Virus record (IMG/VR): IMGVR_UViG_3300009124_001346
Span: 1-40,538 of that record
DNA length: 40,538 nucleotides
Reading direction: 5' to 3' (one strand)
Source of the DNA: a virus
Part shown: in pieces, positions 8,960 to 18,542 of the stretch
How positions within the stretch are numbered: the first letter of the stretch is position 1
How the letters are laid out: each line of letters begins with the position of its first letter
Position numbers and translations under genes: made by a program
Notes under the pieces: generated by a model
Told to the model about the DNA's origin: nothing
Databases searched by the model: none
Seen by the model: the letters and a program-made list of their open reading frames with translations, nothing else

Positions 8960-11900
8960 ATGGTATTTTCGTATGCTGGTTCTGGGTTTATATCTCCCGT
9001 AGTTGGATTTGACTTCGGGAATATTTCCTACAGCTATACACCATCTACAATTCTGCCATTTATCTATGTTGACCTGGGAACGCTTGGAGCGCCCACGGCA
9101 ACAATCGATCATGGAAGTGTCACCGAACCTACTACCGGTCAGGAAGACTGGGGTGACATGCGTTATGATCAACAGACAAGATTCCCATTCGGCGTCGTTA
9201 GACTAGCGAGCAGCACGACGTTCGTTGTTAAGAAAGTATTCGTTGGTAGCGGTCAACTCTTTGAGTTGGGCGAAGCATTTACAAGACTACAAGCCCCATG
9301 GATTGTTGAAGGCACCATCTCCCTCCGAGGAGAGGCAAATGCAGCGTTCTTGTATCGTTACGACACTTCTGGTGGTCCAAACGTATACGGGGACGCTGTA
9401 GCGTCTTACAGCACCCAATACAGTGGATCTGGATCTCTATTCAGTGGATCCTTTACAGGCGAAGCAAAAGCTACGGTATATCCCGAGCAGCCTGATCTCG
9501 TAGATGGAGATACACGCAAGACACTATTTGAAGTTGGTGGTGACGCACTTGTCTTATCATCACTACTCCACATTGGTAGTGGTACGCTATTCAACATTGG
9601 CAGCACTCAACCTCTACGCACGTTTGCGTATGATGGTGCTGGAACTCTATTCGGATTTGGTAACGAGAGCAGAAGACTCACTTATTCATATCCTGGAACC
9701 GACTTCTTTACATACGAAGATTACGGTCAGGTTGCCGCATCTACAACACAACCTAACGAAGACTTTGGTTCTCTATTCAGAGATCCTGGTGATGATGTAT
9801 ACGAGATCTTTGATCGTGGCGAGATCCTCGTCAACTACACCAAGTCTCCATTCGGTCTATTCAAGCTTCGCAGCGAAACGATTGGCGCGAAACTTACACA
9901 CATCACTGGTACTGGTACACTATTCAACCTTGGCGATGCCCGAACCAAGGGTCCTCAAAACCATTACGGCGAAGGATCATTTACAATCAGTGGTGTATCC
10001 AAGACAAACTTCTCGCTACAAGAGTTTGGTTCTGGATTCATTTCTACACTGTCTGGTGCAGCAGAAGCAGTTACTGCAAGTCCAGATCAAGAACACAAGT
10101 TACTGGACTTCACGGGTGTTGCTGGACAAAGCAGATCAGCAACACCTGCTATCCAAGGTCTCGATGTCAAGGTTCAGGGTGCTGGTCTCACCAGATTTAT
10201 TCCAAGATACAATGGAAGAGTACATCTCGATATTGATGGTGGACTCGTCACAGAGAAAGTTGCTCTTGCTCATCTCGGCACAGGTGTTCTGTTCGACTTT
10301 ATCGGAGCAGAAGAGAGAAGAGTATTCTCTTACAACACCTCTTCGATTGACTTCATTACCCATCCTGATTACGGATCTGTTGCTAATACAGCGACAATCT
10401 TCGATGACTATGGCAATTTAGATCTTCGATATACTGGCGAAACTGGATGGATGTCTACTCCAGACATCCGTGTCGATTATCAGGGTATTCTTGATAACTA
10501 TACTAACTATCCATTCGGTCTTCTACCACTCAAAGGAACAGCAGAGACACCAAGAGTTCGTGCATTCTCTGGTTCTGGCACATTCACTGTTGGTGGTGAT
10601 GTATTCATCTTTGTTCCTCCTGTATGGTCCGGAAGTGGTGATATCACCATTCAAGGAAGTGCCGAAGAAGTATTTGTATCCAGAGAACAGTTCCAGACTC
10701 TCTTCGAGTTCAAAGGAGCACTGGAAAACATCAACATCGGTAGAGGATACCAGGGAACTGGTGTTATCTCTACTCTATCTGGTGCGGCAGAATCCTTTAC
10801 TGGAAACCCACAAGAAAGAGAAGCACTGTTCTCATTCAGTGGTATATCACAGACCAGATTTATTCCGAAATACAACGGACTCGCACATCTGGATATCGAT
10901 GGTGGTCTTGTCACCGAGAAAGTCACTCTTAAGCATTTTGGTTCTGGAATACTGTTCGACTTTGTTGGAGCAGACGAAGCAAGAGTTTACAGTTACAATA
11001 ATTCTTCCACCGACTTCCTTGTTCCGATTGATCTGGGATCTGTTGCTACTACAGCATCGACAAGTGCAGATCCAGTTGCTCTCTACCCGTTAACGGATTT
11101 TGGCACATTAGATCTTGCATATACTGGAGAGAGAGGATGGTTCTCCACTCCAGATGATAGGCAAGATTGGCAACATATTCTTGATCATGATACTACGTAT
11201 CCATTCGGTCTCTTTGAGAGATTTGGTGGTACTGCAGTTCCTGTCGTTATTCTTTCTCACGAAACAGCATTTATTGATGGTGGTGATAGACTGTTCGCTT
11301 TCCGTGGCGAAGTTGGAATTCGCTTCCCCAATGTACAAAGTGGACTTGGTGGATTCCGTATCTTTGGTGCTGCTACATCAGAGAAGGTAGGTGTTGCCGA
11401 GAAGTTCCAAGTTCTATTCCAGTTTGGCGGAAGATCGGAGTTTATTAGAGCATTCTCTGAAGAAAGAGATGTTGAAATTAATATCTCTGGCCAGGCAGGA
11501 GTTACCTTTACCGGTAATACTGTTCAGGATGCGACTATATTCATCAGCGGTGCTTCTTCCGAGATTAGATCGAGAGGATACCAAGGAACTGGATTCATTT
11601 CCACACTGTCTGGTGCTGCAGAATCCTTTACTGGCAATCCAGTTGAGAGACAGATTCTCTTTGATATTACTGGTCAAAGTGTATTACGAGCAACCAAAGC
11701 ACACGAGGGATCTGGAACTCTATTCGGTCTTTCAGGTGCGGCAGAATCTACAACTGTTGATGAAGTATTCGCCACGTTATTCAATATTAGTGGCGCATCT
11801 ACAGAAGTCAGGGCAAGAGGATACCAGGGAACTGGAAGAATCTCTACGCTGTCGGGTGTTGCAGAATCCTTCACTGCATCTCCAGAAGATCTATTCTCAC

Positions 11901-14326
11901 TCTTCGACTTTACTGGAGGAATTACTTCCCTCAAGTCTACTGTCAGAGAAGTTGTTGATGGTGCTCTCTTCGAGATTACTGGTGAGATTCCTATTTCACT
12001 GCGTACCTTTGCAGAGCAACCAGAAGTACAAGCAAGAATTTTTGGAGATGTTCGAGAAGCTTATGTACCAAACTGGAATGGCAGTGGTCGCATTTCCACA
12101 CTATCTGGTTCTGCAGAATCTTTCACAGTCAATCCTACAGAAAGACAACTTCTGTTCTCTATCAGTGGATTTGCCGAGGAATCATTCTCCTTCGGAAACT
12201 ACACAGCAGAAGGAAATATCAATCTTTCTGGTCAACTTGCAAAGACTCCAAACCGAACATTTGCAGAACAACCATTCGGAACAATATCTGTATTTGGTGT
12301 CGCAGGTGTACTCAATGTAGATGTATATCTGGCAGAAGGTACTATCTTCTCGCGTGGATTAGTTTCAGAATCGAAAACTGTCAAGATTCCTGGATTTGTT
12401 CCATCTACTCTTCATCTACTTGGAACAGCAACAGAATCTTCTGCATTCAATCCTCCAGATATTACAACACATGTCATTCTCTCTGGAGAGATTGCTACTC
12501 CTCTACGTACATTTACAGAACAACCAACAGTTCGCGTTGTTGTCAGTGGTGCAGCAGTCGAAAGACAAACCGATGCATATCTCGGAACTGGCGCTATCTT
12601 CTCCAACGGAATCAGTTCCGAAGCGACTACCAAAAAACTTCCAGAGTTCACAGCACACCTCAATGTTTCTGGATTTGCAAGTCAGAAAGCAACATTCCGA
12701 GAAATATTCTCTGGTTCGCTATTCACATTCAGAGGATCTACTGCTCCCGAAAATCTCACGTTTGTTGAGACTAAAGAGATTGAAATTGATATTAATGGAG
12801 TTGCAGATACTCAAAGATCAAAAGTCTTTACTGGTTCTGGTCGAATCTCTACATTATCAGGTGCAGCAGAATCTGCTACATTCAATCCTCTGGAGAGACA
12901 ACTTCTATTCTCTGCAACTGGATTTGCAGTTCAGAAAGTTAGTCGCTCTGAAGTTGGAACGGGAGGTATCAATCTCTATACAGAATCTGCTGATATCAGG
13001 TTCACCCCGAACTGGAATGTCGAAGGTACTATTCCTGTCAGTGGTATTGCAGAATACAGAACTGCAAAAGACTTTGTTGGTGAAGGTAGAATATCCACAC
13101 TTTCTGGTGCTGCAGAATCTGCTACCTTTAATCCTCTTGAGAAGCAGTTACTATTCTCCTTTACTGGAAAAGCATCAATTGCATCTGCAGTATCTGAAGT
13201 CAAGCAAGTTGATGCAAGAATATTCGCAGAAAATGTTGATGTACATGTAGTTAAGATTGCTCCTCCTGGCGGAGGTACTGCAACCATCAGTGGTGCTGGC
13301 GTCGAAAGATCTGCAAGAGACTATATCGGTCAGATCCACATTGGTACATTCTCCGGTGCTGTAGAATCTGCTACCTTTAATCCTCTTGAGAAGCAGTTAC
13401 TATTCTCTGCAACTGGTATTGCAGACTCTAGTATTAGTCGTATATTCACAGGAACTGGTAATCTTTACGCAATTAGTGGTGCAGCAGAATCTAGAGCAGT
13501 TACACCACCAGCAGAGGGTCTTTACGATATCAGCGGTGAAGCTAATATTGTTATCACTCTTTCCCATGTTGGTGATGGCAACCTCTTCGGATTTGTATCT
13601 GCTCAAGAAGCAGTTGCATACGACTATACTGGCGAACAAGTTCTGTTCGCTCTTTCTGGTACTGCAAGAGAAAGTGTTACAGCAAGCGAAGTTGTATTTG
13701 GTTCTATCTTCTCTTTCTCGGGTGCAGCAGAAAGAGTTGCATTCGCTCCAAGTCTACAAGCAGACATCAACTTTGCTGGTGTCGCACAAACCCCAAGATC
13801 AAGAGCATACGAAGGTCGTGGCAAACTTCCTGTATTCGGTGGAGCAGCAGAGTCTAGAACAATCACTTATGAAAATGTTGCAATCTTCGAGTTCATCGGT
13901 GTTGCGAGACAGAGATTTACTAAATCAGTTGTTTCTGATATCCATGTAGAAATTAGTGGTTCTGCTGTAGAATCGTTTGATAAGGCTCCTTACGTTGGTC
14001 AGACAGAAGTTCAACTCTCTGGCACAGCAGCAGAAAAAACAACTGCCAACCCACCAGAAGAAGGAACAGAAATTACAACCGATGGCGAAGCGAAAGTTCT
14101 TCGCTCTTTCGGATACGAAGGATCAGGTCAATTCAAGGTACACGGCGATACCATTATCGGTATTTCTCTCCGTATCTTTGGTACTGGATCTATCAAGATC
14201 AATGGCGATACCATCACCTCTCCACTGCTTGGACACAGACCCGATGTTAATATTATTATTCAGGGTATCGCAGCAACTGTTAAGATTAGTGTTGCTCCAA
14301 AACGTACTTATGGATGGATTATTTAA
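8960..14326 (+). CDS. Giant repeat-containing virion protein, 1788 aa
   Basis: One uninterrupted 1788-residue frame. About residues 1-760 contain four diverged copies of a module of about 80-100 residues: a Tyr-Ser-Tyr strand, S..DF, DYG.V, DFG.L, TGE.GW, ending in Y/FPFGL. The copies lie near residues 10-85, 220-300, 440-520 and 660-750. The rest is a chain of roughly 30-45-residue beta units with G.G.LF.ISG.A cores. The signature ISTLSG.AES occurs seven times, plus one degenerate copy. There are no Cys-rich or catalytic motifs and no membrane segment. An upstream in-frame ATG at 8948 is cut off by a TAG, which fixes the start at 8960. No strong ribosome-binding site is seen. It sits alone between a terminator and a late promoter. 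Likely a very long fibre, whisker or adhesin; this is inference and no named family is recognised. Confidence 0.8.
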   Translation: MVFSYAGSGFISPVVGFDFGNISYSYTPSTILPFIYVDLGTLGAPTATIDHGSVTEPTTGQEDWGDMRYDQQTRFPFGVVRLASSTTFVVKKVFVGSGQLFELGEAFTRLQAPWIVEGTISLRGEANAAFLYRYDTSGGPNVYGDAVASYSTQYSGSGSLFSGSFTGEAKATVYPEQPDLVDGDTRKTLFEVGGDALVLSSLLHIGSGTLFNIGSTQPLRTFAYDGAGTLFGFGNESRRLTYSYPGTDFFTYEDYGQVAASTTQPNEDFGSLFRDPGDDVYEIFDRGEILVNYTKSPFGLFKLRSETIGAKLTHITGTGTLFNLGDARTKGPQNHYGEGSFTISGVSKTNFSLQEFGSGFISTLSGAAEAVTASPDQEHKLLDFTGVAGQSRSATPAIQGLDVKVQGAGLTRFIPRYNGRVHLDIDGGLVTEKVALAHLGTGVLFDFIGAEERRVFSYNTSSIDFITHPDYGSVANTATIFDDYGNLDLRYTGETGWMSTPDIRVDYQGILDNYTNYPFGLLPLKGTAETPRVRAFSGSGTFTVGGDVFIFVPPVWSGSGDITIQGSAEEVFVSREQFQTLFEFKGALENINIGRGYQGTGVISTLSGAAESFTGNPQEREALFSFSGISQTRFIPKYNGLAHLDIDGGLVTEKVTLKHFGSGILFDFVGADEARVYSYNNSSTDFLVPIDLGSVATTASTSADPVALYPLTDFGTLDLAYTGERGWFSTPDDRQDWQHILDHDTTYPFGLFERFGGTAVPVVILSHETAFIDGGDRLFAFRGEVGIRFPNVQSGLGGFRIFGAATSEKVGVAEKFQVLFQFGGRSEFIRAFSEERDVEINISGQAGVTFTGNTVQDATIFISGASSEIRSRGYQGTGFISTLSGAAESFTGNPVERQILFDITGQSVLRATKAHEGSGTLFGLSGAAESTTVDEVFATLFNISGASTEVRARGYQGTGRISTLSGVAESFTASPEDLFSLFDFTGGITSLKSTVREVVDGALFEITGEIPISLRTFAEQPEVQARIFGDVREAYVPNWNGSGRISTLSGSAESFTVNPTERQLLFSISGFAEESFSFGNYTAEGNINLSGQLAKTPNRTFAEQPFGTISVFGVAGVLNVDVYLAEGTIFSRGLVSESKTVKIPGFVPSTLHLLGTATESSAFNPPDITTHVILSGEIATPLRTFTEQPTVRVVVSGAAVERQTDAYLGTGAIFSNGISSEATTKKLPEFTAHLNVSGFASQKATFREIFSGSLFTFRGSTAPENLTFVETKEIEIDINGVADTQRSKVFTGSGRISTLSGAAESATFNPLERQLLFSATGFAVQKVSRSEVGTGGINLYTESADIRFTPNWNVEGTIPVSGIAEYRTAKDFVGEGRISTLSGAAESATFNPLEKQLLFSFTGKASIASAVSEVKQVDARIFAENVDVHVVKIAPPGGGTATISGAGVERSARDYIGQIHIGTFSGAVESATFNPLEKQLLFSATGIADSSISRIFTGTGNLYAISGAAESRAVTPPAEGLYDISGEANIVITLSHVGDGNLFGFVSAQEAVAYDYTGEQVLFALSGTARESVTASEVVFGSIFSFSGAAERVAFAPSLQADINFAGVAQTPRSRAYEGRGKLPVFGGAAESRTITYENVAIFEFIGVARQRFTKSVVSDIHVEISGSAVESFDKAPYVGQTEVQLSGTAAEKTTANPPEEGTEITTDGEAKVLRSFGYEGSGQFKVHGDTIIGISLRIFGTGSIKINGDTITSPLLGHRPDVNIIIQGIAATVKISVAPKRTYGWII
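13114..13158 (+). repeat. 45-bp perfect direct repeat, copy 1
   Basis: This 45-bp stretch is identical to 13363-13407, 249 bp downstream (83 codons, in frame). It encodes the core ESATFNPLEKQLLFS within two successive repeat units of the giant protein. Identity at every third position suggests a recent duplication or gene conversion. Confidence 0.9.
13363..13407 (+). repeat. 45-bp perfect direct repeat, copy 2
   Basis: Second copy of the 45-bp repeat at 13114-13158. Similarity continues upstream with scattered substitutions (TCTGGTGCTGC versus TCCGGTGCTGT). Recombination between the two would delete exactly 83 codons without a frameshift. Confidence 0.9.
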
Positions 14327-14329
14327 CAG

Positions 14330-14337
14330 TATAAATA
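14330..14337 (+). promoter_or_regulatory. T4-type late promoter (TATAAATA)
   Basis: An exact TATAAATA lies just after the stop of the giant gene, 27 nt before the ATG at 14365. It is the only candidate promoter for the following three-gene unit. Confidence 0.75.
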
Positions 14338-14364
14338 TTAGCAGTAACCATTATCTTTTACGTC

Positions 14365-14823
14365 ATGACCACCCAGGTACAATTTAGACGTGGTACTACT
14401 TCGGAACATGCCCACTTTGTTGGTGCAGAAGGTGAATTAACTATTGATACTGATAAAAATATGGCCGTCATTCATGACGGCGTAACCAACGGTGGTTTTG
14501 ATGTGTTTAGGGCAAGATGGGAACGGGTTAATACCGATACCCTTCTTGGTACAAACTTGCGTTATTTGGTAGATACTACAAACAATGGCATTACTTTAAC
14601 TTTACCATACTATAATAATGGACTGGTTCCAAAACCAGGAGACGTAATTGAGTTTGTTGATTCTGCATTTTCGTGGCATATAAATAATGTCACAATAACA
14701 GATCCCACTGGAAGACAATTTCAAAATAATGAAAGCGTCATAGATTCTCCATTGGTTTTTGATGTAAAAGGTGCAAAAGTTCAACTGATCTGGGAAGGAG
14801 TTTACTGGAGAGTAGTCGTATGA
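14365..14823 (+). CDS. Mtd-N-like fibre protein, 152 aa
   Basis: The N-terminal 45 residues (VQFRRGTTSEHAHFVGAEGE, then LTIDTDKNMAVIHDG) carry the pattern Q.RRGT..EH..F.GA.GE...D...... .VHDG. This is the hallmark of the major-tropism-determinant N-terminal domain and related hyaluronidase-like fibre bases, used by phages to trimerise and attach receptor-binding proteins. The remaining about 100 residues form a beta-rich domain (LPYYNNGLVPKPGDVIEFVD, then a W..NNVTI strand) ending in WEGVYWRVVV, a common terminal strand in cyanophage fibre modules. It is preceded by a late promoter. No clear Shine-Dalgarno is seen. The stop overlaps the next start (ATGA). Likely a short receptor-binding or adaptor protein; assigned by motif, not by search. 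Confidence 0.78.
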   Translation: MTTQVQFRRGTTSEHAHFVGAEGELTIDTDKNMAVIHDGVTNGGFDVFRARWERVNTDTLLGTNLRYLVDTTNNGITLTLPYYNNGLVPKPGDVIEFVDSAFSWHINNVTITDPTGRQFQNNESVIDSPLVFDVKGAKVQLIWEGVYWRVVV

Positions 14824-15209
14824 CAATGTTCTTAAGCGATTTTTATCGCGCTTCGGATACCGTTACAACGGGTAATGGATCAGATGATTTAGGCAATGAT
14901 TTTTTCATCCATGCATTACAAAGAGATGATAAGGGTATGCTTACATACACCAAAATCAGATCTATTGATCCAACTGAAATCGCTGATTTCACGCGAAAAG
15001 ATGGTACACCATACCTGGATATCGCAACTGGATTGTATGACTACGTAGAAGAAACTACAGAAGAAAAGTCTCTATATAATAGTGCTGAAGATCGTTATCA
15101 ACAATTTAGGTTTGATGAACGAAAAGTGTCTTATTTTGTAGACAATGACGGATACTTTGTTATTCGTTTCAATGAAGATTATGATTATACCACCGAAGGT
15201 CCCAAGTAA
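14820..15209 (+). CDS. Small structural-region protein, 129 aa
   Basis: Unrecognised protein of 129 residues that begins MTMFLSDFYRASDTVTTGNG. It is polar and acidic with many Asp, Tyr and Phe residues (DKGMLTYTKIRSIDPTEIAD, later RYQQFRFDERKVSYFVDNDG). Its start overlaps the Mtd-N-like gene by 4 nt and follows a GGAGAG ribosome-binding site. A gap of 15 nt with its own AAGGAAA site separates it from the big fibre gene. Position and coupling suggest a fibre-associated or assembly protein. No domain, signal peptide or membrane helix is evident. Confidence 0.7.
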   Translation: MTMFLSDFYRASDTVTTGNGSDDLGNDFFIHALQRDDKGMLTYTKIRSIDPTEIADFTRKDGTPYLDIATGLYDYVEETTEEKSLYNSAEDRYQQFRFDERKVSYFVDNDGYFVIRFNEDYDYTTEGPK

Positions 15210-15224
15210 GGAAAGTAAACAACA

Positions 15225-18200
15225 ATGGCTGATTTCAGATTAGGTAGATTAAAGTTTAATTGGACTGGCAACTGGTTAGCTGCCACCGATTACGTCATTG
15301 ATGATATCGTCAAGTTTGGCGCGAATACTTATGTTGCGAAAGCAAATCACACTTCGTCTTCTAACGAGACTATGTGGTATTCCCAAGATGCACAATACTG
15401 GGATGTACACACAGAAAGTTTAGATAACAAAGGGGATTGGCAAGGCAGTACGTTTTATAAACTTAATGACCTTGTTAAGTATGGCAACAGCGTATATCGC
15501 GTAACCGAAGCACACACTTCAGATTCATCAGATTTCGTAGTAAACGAAACTAAACTTGAATTGTTTGTTGCTGGTTTGGTATTTGAAGATACTTACGATG
15601 GAGCAACCACATATCAACCAGGGGATATCGTATCCTATGGTGGTTATACTTATGTTGCAACAGATATTCATTCAGGATCTGCACCTAACCTATTAGTTAG
15701 TTGGGAAATCGTTACTACTGGATTTAAAGTAGTTGGTACTTGGGATGTTGCAACAGAATATAAGCAAGGAGATGTTGTTCTTCTCGGTGGTAATTCTTAC
15801 GTATCAAAAACAACTAATATTGGGCAAAACCCAGGATCAAGTGCCGCTGATTGGGACTTCATTGTCGGTGGATTCACTTGGCAAGGTATTTGGGATCTTT
15901 CCACTACTTATTATCAGGGAGATGCTGTTGTACGTAACAGCAACTCGTATATCGCAGTTTCTGAATCTACTGGTGAAGAACCAGAAACGGATGCTACTGG
16001 TACATATTGGAATACTTTGGCAGAGGGTGCCCAAGCAAATGTTCTGACAGATACAGGAGATATTCTATATCGTGCTGGCGCAGGTGCTGCTCGTCTACCT
16101 GTTGGAACATCTGGTCAAGTACTTGCTGTTAGTGACGCAGGAGTTCCCCAGTGGGAAAATAACAATGTAACTGATCCGGTTTACTACGTAACCGAAGAAG
16201 GTGCTGACATTAATACTGGAGAAAATATCTCTAGATCTTTTGCTTCAATTAGGCATGCAGTAACTCAAGTTACTGGACCAGCAACTATCTACGTTAAAGC
16301 TGGTACTTACTTCGAGACATTGCCTATTGTTATTCCCGAGTATGTCTCTATTGTTGGCGACAACATGAGAACATCAACTATTAAACCAGATGCAGGTCAA
16401 AATAGTTCTGTTCTTGAACTGACTCTATCAGGAACTGTTGGAGATGAATATAAAGTAGATGGTTTATTAGTAAGCAATGGTGCTGGCACCAAAACTGCTT
16501 ATGTTCTTCACACCAAGATTGTTAGTGGTAATGATGTTATTCAGATTCTACCTGTTAGTGGTGGCGACTGGACAACTGCTGATACTTATGAATCAGGAGC
16601 AGTTGATACTCCTATTTCAATCGTAGACAATGTTCTTAACGAACATGCAACATTGTTCTACATGTCCAACAAGTCTATGCTGAAAGACCTTGTTATGGAT
16701 GGTATGGAAGGTTTCGTTCCTTCTGCTACCGACCCAAAAGATTTAAACACAGCAACAATCAAGGGTGTATTCCTCCGCTTGTGGCCTAACTCACCAACAT
16801 CCAAGTCACCTTATATCTCACAGTGTTCTGCATTCTCGCAGGCTGGTGTCGGTGCTATTGTTGATGGTCATGTTCACAAGAAGTGGGAAGGAACCGCAAC
16901 TCCATCGAACAAGTCGATGTTGTTTGACTCCTTCACCCAAATTCACGAAAGCAACGGTGTTGGTTTCTGGTTGACAAACAACGGAAACTCCGAGATTGTA
17001 TCTTCCTTCACCTATTACGCACATATTTCTTATTGTGCTTCTAATGGTGGTAACATCAGATCTCTGGCAGGTAACTCTTCTTGGGGTAACTATGGTATTG
17101 TATCCTCTGGATTCAACGCAGATGAAGTTACTCTTGATGGTAGAGTCGATGGTGAAGAACTGAACTATCAACCAGAAACTCTATCTGATGTTTTCATTGT
17201 TGGTGAAAGAATCGAAGGTTTCACCTCTGGCGCAATTGCTCAAGTTCTTTCATTGCAAGTTGGCGCAGCAAAAATTCTAATCAGACCACTGAAAGGAACA
17301 TTTATTGCTAACGAAACTATCACTGGTGCAGACTCTGCTTCTACTGCAGTTCTAGATACAGCAGCAACTTATCAGGATGGTCAGAAAGGATTTACTCTTA
17401 TTGTTAGAGACCTTGATGCAGCACCAAAACCTGGTGGTTCTATTGAATTCATCACTGGTCCTGGCGGAGAAGGTGCAGACATCTTCACTTATGTTGTTTC
17501 TAACTCTTCATACGCAGTTCCTGATGGAAAAGGCGATTTAACTGTTGCCAGAGGTGCTTTATCAACATCTTCTGTTGTTCATGATGGTTTATCAGATATT
17601 ATTAGATATACTGTTGGTGGTCAAACAACTTTGACCGCTGCGCCGTCTGCTGCCGATACCACACTTGATGTTACAAGTATTTCTGGTATGGTCAACGGTG
17701 GATTCCTGATTATTGATAATGAAATGGTTGAAGTTACTGGATTCCCAGGACCAACTCAAGTTAGTGTAACTAGAGGAGTACAAACAACAACCGCAGCACC
17801 TCATAATGCTGGTGCAGTTACAACTGCAATCACTGCATTTAACCCAACACAAACAGAAAATATTGGCGATTTAGACAACTCACAAACTTCTATCAGAGTC
17901 TTCAACGAAGATAGCATTCTTTCTGGGGACTATATCAGAATTGATAATGAGTTCATGCTTGTTTCCAGTTCAGTAGAAGATCCTAATGGTCAGGTAACCT
18001 TGATTCTTGCGGAAGAGAAACCCAATCCTTCTTACAATGGACAGAACTTCAAGATCAGATATCTGTATTCACAGGTAAGATTGACTGGTCACGACTTCTT
18101 GAACATTGGTACAGGAACCAAAACATCGACCAACTTCCCAGGTCTTCCAATTCAATCACCCGCTCCAGGCAATGAAGTTACAGAGAACTTCCCAGGTCGT

Positions 18201-18500
18201 GTTTATTATGTTTCTACTGACCAAGATGGAAACTTCTCGGTTGGTAAATACTTCAAAGTTAACCAGTCAACTGGTAGCACAACTTTGAATGCATCTTCCT
18301 TCGATCTGTCTGGTTTGACATCACTTCAACTGGGTTCGATTGGTGGTCAAATTGGTGAGTCTATCAACGAGTTCTCATCAGATCCCACACTATCTTCTGA
18401 TAGTAACCAAAAAGTTCCAACGGAAGCCGCAGTTAAAGGATATGTAGATAGCGAATTAGTTAAACTGAAAGGTTATGCATTCTGGGCAGGTGGAATCTGA
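15225..18500 (+). CDS. Large tail fibre with CBM-like repeats and beta-helix-like region, 1091 aa
   Basis: About residues 8-255 contain five tandem units of roughly 50 residues, each with a leading W or Y, T.Y..GD.V..G...Y.A (for example TTYQPGDIVSYGGYTYVA). They resemble chitin-binding (CBM5/12-like) modules. A linker (AGAARLPVGTSGQVLAVSDA) follows. From about residue 320 is a pectate-lyase-like start (INTGENISRSFASIRHAVTQ, then YVKAGTYFETLPIVIPEYVS) typical of right-handed beta-helix fibres. A GER.EGFTSGAIAQV beta module sits near 655-700. The C-terminus, with VPTEAAVKGYVDSE and ending GYAFWAGGI, is a standard phage-fibre end. The unit closes with a strong terminator 10 nt downstream. Likely a sugar-binding tail fibre; whether the helix has lyase activity cannot be judged. 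Confidence 0.85.
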   Translation: MADFRLGRLKFNWTGNWLAATDYVIDDIVKFGANTYVAKANHTSSSNETMWYSQDAQYWDVHTESLDNKGDWQGSTFYKLNDLVKYGNSVYRVTEAHTSDSSDFVVNETKLELFVAGLVFEDTYDGATTYQPGDIVSYGGYTYVATDIHSGSAPNLLVSWEIVTTGFKVVGTWDVATEYKQGDVVLLGGNSYVSKTTNIGQNPGSSAADWDFIVGGFTWQGIWDLSTTYYQGDAVVRNSNSYIAVSESTGEEPETDATGTYWNTLAEGAQANVLTDTGDILYRAGAGAARLPVGTSGQVLAVSDAGVPQWENNNVTDPVYYVTEEGADINTGENISRSFASIRHAVTQVTGPATIYVKAGTYFETLPIVIPEYVSIVGDNMRTSTIKPDAGQNSSVLELTLSGTVGDEYKVDGLLVSNGAGTKTAYVLHTKIVSGNDVIQILPVSGGDWTTADTYESGAVDTPISIVDNVLNEHATLFYMSNKSMLKDLVMDGMEGFVPSATDPKDLNTATIKGVFLRLWPNSPTSKSPYISQCSAFSQAGVGAIVDGHVHKKWEGTATPSNKSMLFDSFTQIHESNGVGFWLTNNGNSEIVSSFTYYAHISYCASNGGNIRSLAGNSSWGNYGIVSSGFNADEVTLDGRVDGEELNYQPETLSDVFIVGERIEGFTSGAIAQVLSLQVGAAKILIRPLKGTFIANETITGADSASTAVLDTAATYQDGQKGFTLIVRDLDAAPKPGGSIEFITGPGGEGADIFTYVVSNSSYAVPDGKGDLTVARGALSTSSVVHDGLSDIIRYTVGGQTTLTAAPSAADTTLDVTSISGMVNGGFLIIDNEMVEVTGFPGPTQVSVTRGVQTTTAAPHNAGAVTTAITAFNPTQTENIGDLDNSQTSIRVFNEDSILSGDYIRIDNEFMLVSSSVEDPNGQVTLILAEEKPNPSYNGQNFKIRYLYSQVRLTGHDFLNIGTGTKTSTNFPGLPIQSPAPGNEVTENFPGRVYYVSTDQDGNFSVGKYFKVNQSTGSTTLNASSFDLSGLTSLQLGSIGGQIGESINEFSSDPTLSSDSNQKVPTEAAVKGYVDSELVKLKGYAFWAGGI

Positions 18501-18508
18501 TACCAGTA

Positions 18509-18534
18509 GGGGGGTGCCTATAGGCACCCCTTTT
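18509..18534 (+). terminator. Rho-independent terminator
   Basis: A perfect 8-bp stem GGGGTGCC / GGCACCCC (18511-18518 with 18523-18530) has a TATA loop and is followed by TTTT. It lies directly after the stop of the 1091-residue fibre gene. Confidence 0.92.
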
Positions 18535-18542
18535 CATAAATA
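18535..18542 (+). promoter_or_regulatory. T4-type late promoter (CATAAATA)
   Basis: CATAAATA begins right after the terminator T-run and is followed by a second overlapping ATAAATA at 18540-18546. It is about 43 nt upstream of the ATG at 18586. This is a terminator-promoter pair marking a unit boundary. Confidence 0.65.

Larger units (their letters stand above)
10021..13420 (+). repeat. Array of ISTLSG.AES repeat units within the giant gene
   Basis: Seven coding copies of the signature ISTLSG[A/V/S]AE[S/A] and one degenerate IGTFSGAVES copy begin near 10036, 10765, 11596, 11839, 12091, 12844, 13090 and 13348. Each is preceded by G.G and followed after a few residues by NP..[R/K]QLLFS or a related strand. 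Copies differ mainly at synonymous or conservative sites, consistent with old duplication plus some recent homogenisation. Confidence 0.75.

Noticed and set aside
9504-14387. A nearly continuous second open frame over the giant repeat gene (six long pieces near 9504-10421, 10470-11093, 11391-12320, 12396-13250, 13386-13949, 13977-14387)
   Set aside because: The predicted peptides are Leu/Ser/His/Gln-rich low-complexity shadows of the real repeat gene. The openness follows from its biased codons and repetition. None has a ribosome-binding site or a recognisable domain.
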